In this document: positions 48,630 through 49,394 of the stretch, piece by piece
Position numbering within the stretch: position 1 is the stretch's first letter
Layout: every line of letters begins with the position of its first letter
From: Lojkania enalia
Lineage: Eukaryota; Ascomycota; Dothideomycetes; Pleosporales
Assembly (NCBI GenBank): GCA_010094045.1
Contig: ML986672.1
Span: 47,520 to 96,913, forward strand
Direction: 5' to 3'
Length of the DNA stretch: 49,394 nucleotides
The notes under the pieces: generated by a model
The model's input: only the letters and a program-made list of their open reading frames with translations
The model's database searches: none
Told to the model about the DNA's origin: nothing
Program-made: the position numbers and the translations under genes

Positions 48630-48845
48630 GGTTTAGGGTTCTTAGCACTAGAGTTAGGATCAAGGTAGAGTTTTTAGTACTAGGATATAGGTTAGGTAAG
48701 AGTTCTTAGTATTAAGGTTAAAGTTAGAGTAGGGTTCTTAGTACTGGGGTATAAGGTTAAGGTAGAAGTACTTTATAAAGTTCTTCTATAATTATAGGAA
48801 ATAATTATATATTATATATTAATTATATATTATATATTAAATATT
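48630..48845. repeat. Degenerate short tandem repeats
   Basis: TTCTTAGTACTAGG-like units recur at about 48639, 48671, 48713 and 48735 with spacing of 22-42 bp, interspersed with TTAGG/GGTTA words. Just after them, at 48801-48840, AATTATATATTATATATT occurs twice in tandem. They mark the point where gypsy element 3 sequence stops. Function unknown. Confidence 0.45.
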
Positions 48846-49394
48846 TATTATAGTAAATTATTATAGTAGAGAACTAGTTTTATTTAAAGTAGCCTTTTCT
48901 AAGCTTAAGACTATCTAGGGATTATAACCCTAATCTAATAGAAGACTAAACTTCTTATAGTATCGCTTTACTAAATATATATTCTTATTTTAGATAGTAA
49001 CCTATTTTACGTAAATTATATTTATATTATAATCTAATATAGTTAATATTATATAGTATAAATTATATAAAAAATATATACCTTTAAAGAACCTAATAAG
49101 AAAAGTTTTAGTAGATTTTTAGAGAGCCTTAATTATACTCTATTACTAACATATCTTACTATTATAAGTATTCTTCTAAACTACGGTAGTAATTTTACGG
49201 ATTAGCCACGAAAAAGAGAGTTTTTAAAGAAGGAGTTTAGTACTCTTCTAATATTATTTAATCTATCGAAATACGATAGCTATATCCTATTAGTATATAA
49301 CTATAATAAAAACCTATAATAACTTACTCCTAGAGTAATAGTAATACTTTACTAGTATAGGCTTTACTAGTATAGGTACCTTATAAGCTAATTT

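Larger units (their letters stand above)
27500..49394. repeat. RIP-mutated nested transposon block
   Basis: About 22 kb of AT-rich sequence dominated by TA steps and nearly free of CA/TG, with TAA/TAG wherever Gln or Trp codons are expected in the recognisable proteins. It is built from Ty3/gypsy elements in both orientations with four Fot1/pogo-like elements inserted (separate entries). No intact gene was found in it. Parts not covered by other entries (27.5-27.9, 33.1-34.3, 48.85-49.39 kb) hold only fragments I could not name. Confidence 0.9.

Noticed and set aside
27500..49394. CRISPR array or satellite in the AT-rich block
   Set aside because: Repeats there are transposon ends and LTR copies; no regular repeat-spacer pattern exists, and the organism is a fungus.

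Overview
This window looks like accessory, probably dispensable, chromosome from a filamentous ascomycete (Pezizomycotina). The evidence is short spliceosomal introns of 46-103 bp, a highly reducing polyketide synthase, a fungal adenylation-thiolation-reductase enzyme, a PTH11-like receptor relic, and long AT-rich tracts of transposons that carry the signature of repeat-induced point mutation (RIP). No species can be named from the sequence.

Layout. 1-945 is an AT-rich RIP-like tract. 1.3-25.2 kb is a base-balanced island holding a biosynthetic cluster: a relic of a second PKS (1314-2795, -), an intact highly reducing PKS (3058-10673, -), a pseudogene of a PTH11-like receptor (11774-13019, +), an unassigned 1.5 kb stretch, an NRPS-like A-T-R carboxylate reductase (14585-17987, +), an FAD monooxygenase (18220-19590, -), a divergently transcribed extended SDR (20140-21411, +), a broken LovC/ToxD-like enoyl reductase (22070-23200, +), and a secreted alpha/beta hydrolase (23423-25161, -). 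25.2-27.5 kb holds debris, including a pogo-type transposase tail. 27.5-49.4 kb is RIP-mutated: Ty3/gypsy elements in both orientations, four of whose interruptions are Fot1/pogo-like DNA transposons with recognisable terminal inverted repeats and TA duplications.

How the genes may work together (inference). The PKS would make a reduced, C-methylated chain. Its own ER domain is degenerate, and the stand-alone enoyl reductase that could have supplied this step is a pseudogene. The A-T-R enzyme would activate a carboxylic acid and release it as an aldehyde or alcohol, and the monooxygenase and SDR would tailor the product. Five genes appear intact once introns are removed (PKS, A-T-R, monooxygenase, SDR, hydrolase). 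Three others (second PKS, receptor, enoyl reductase) have decayed by frameshifts, stops and deletions. I see no transcription factor or transporter gene. The most informative story here is a cluster in the course of losing parts, hemmed in by nested, RIP-silenced transposons.
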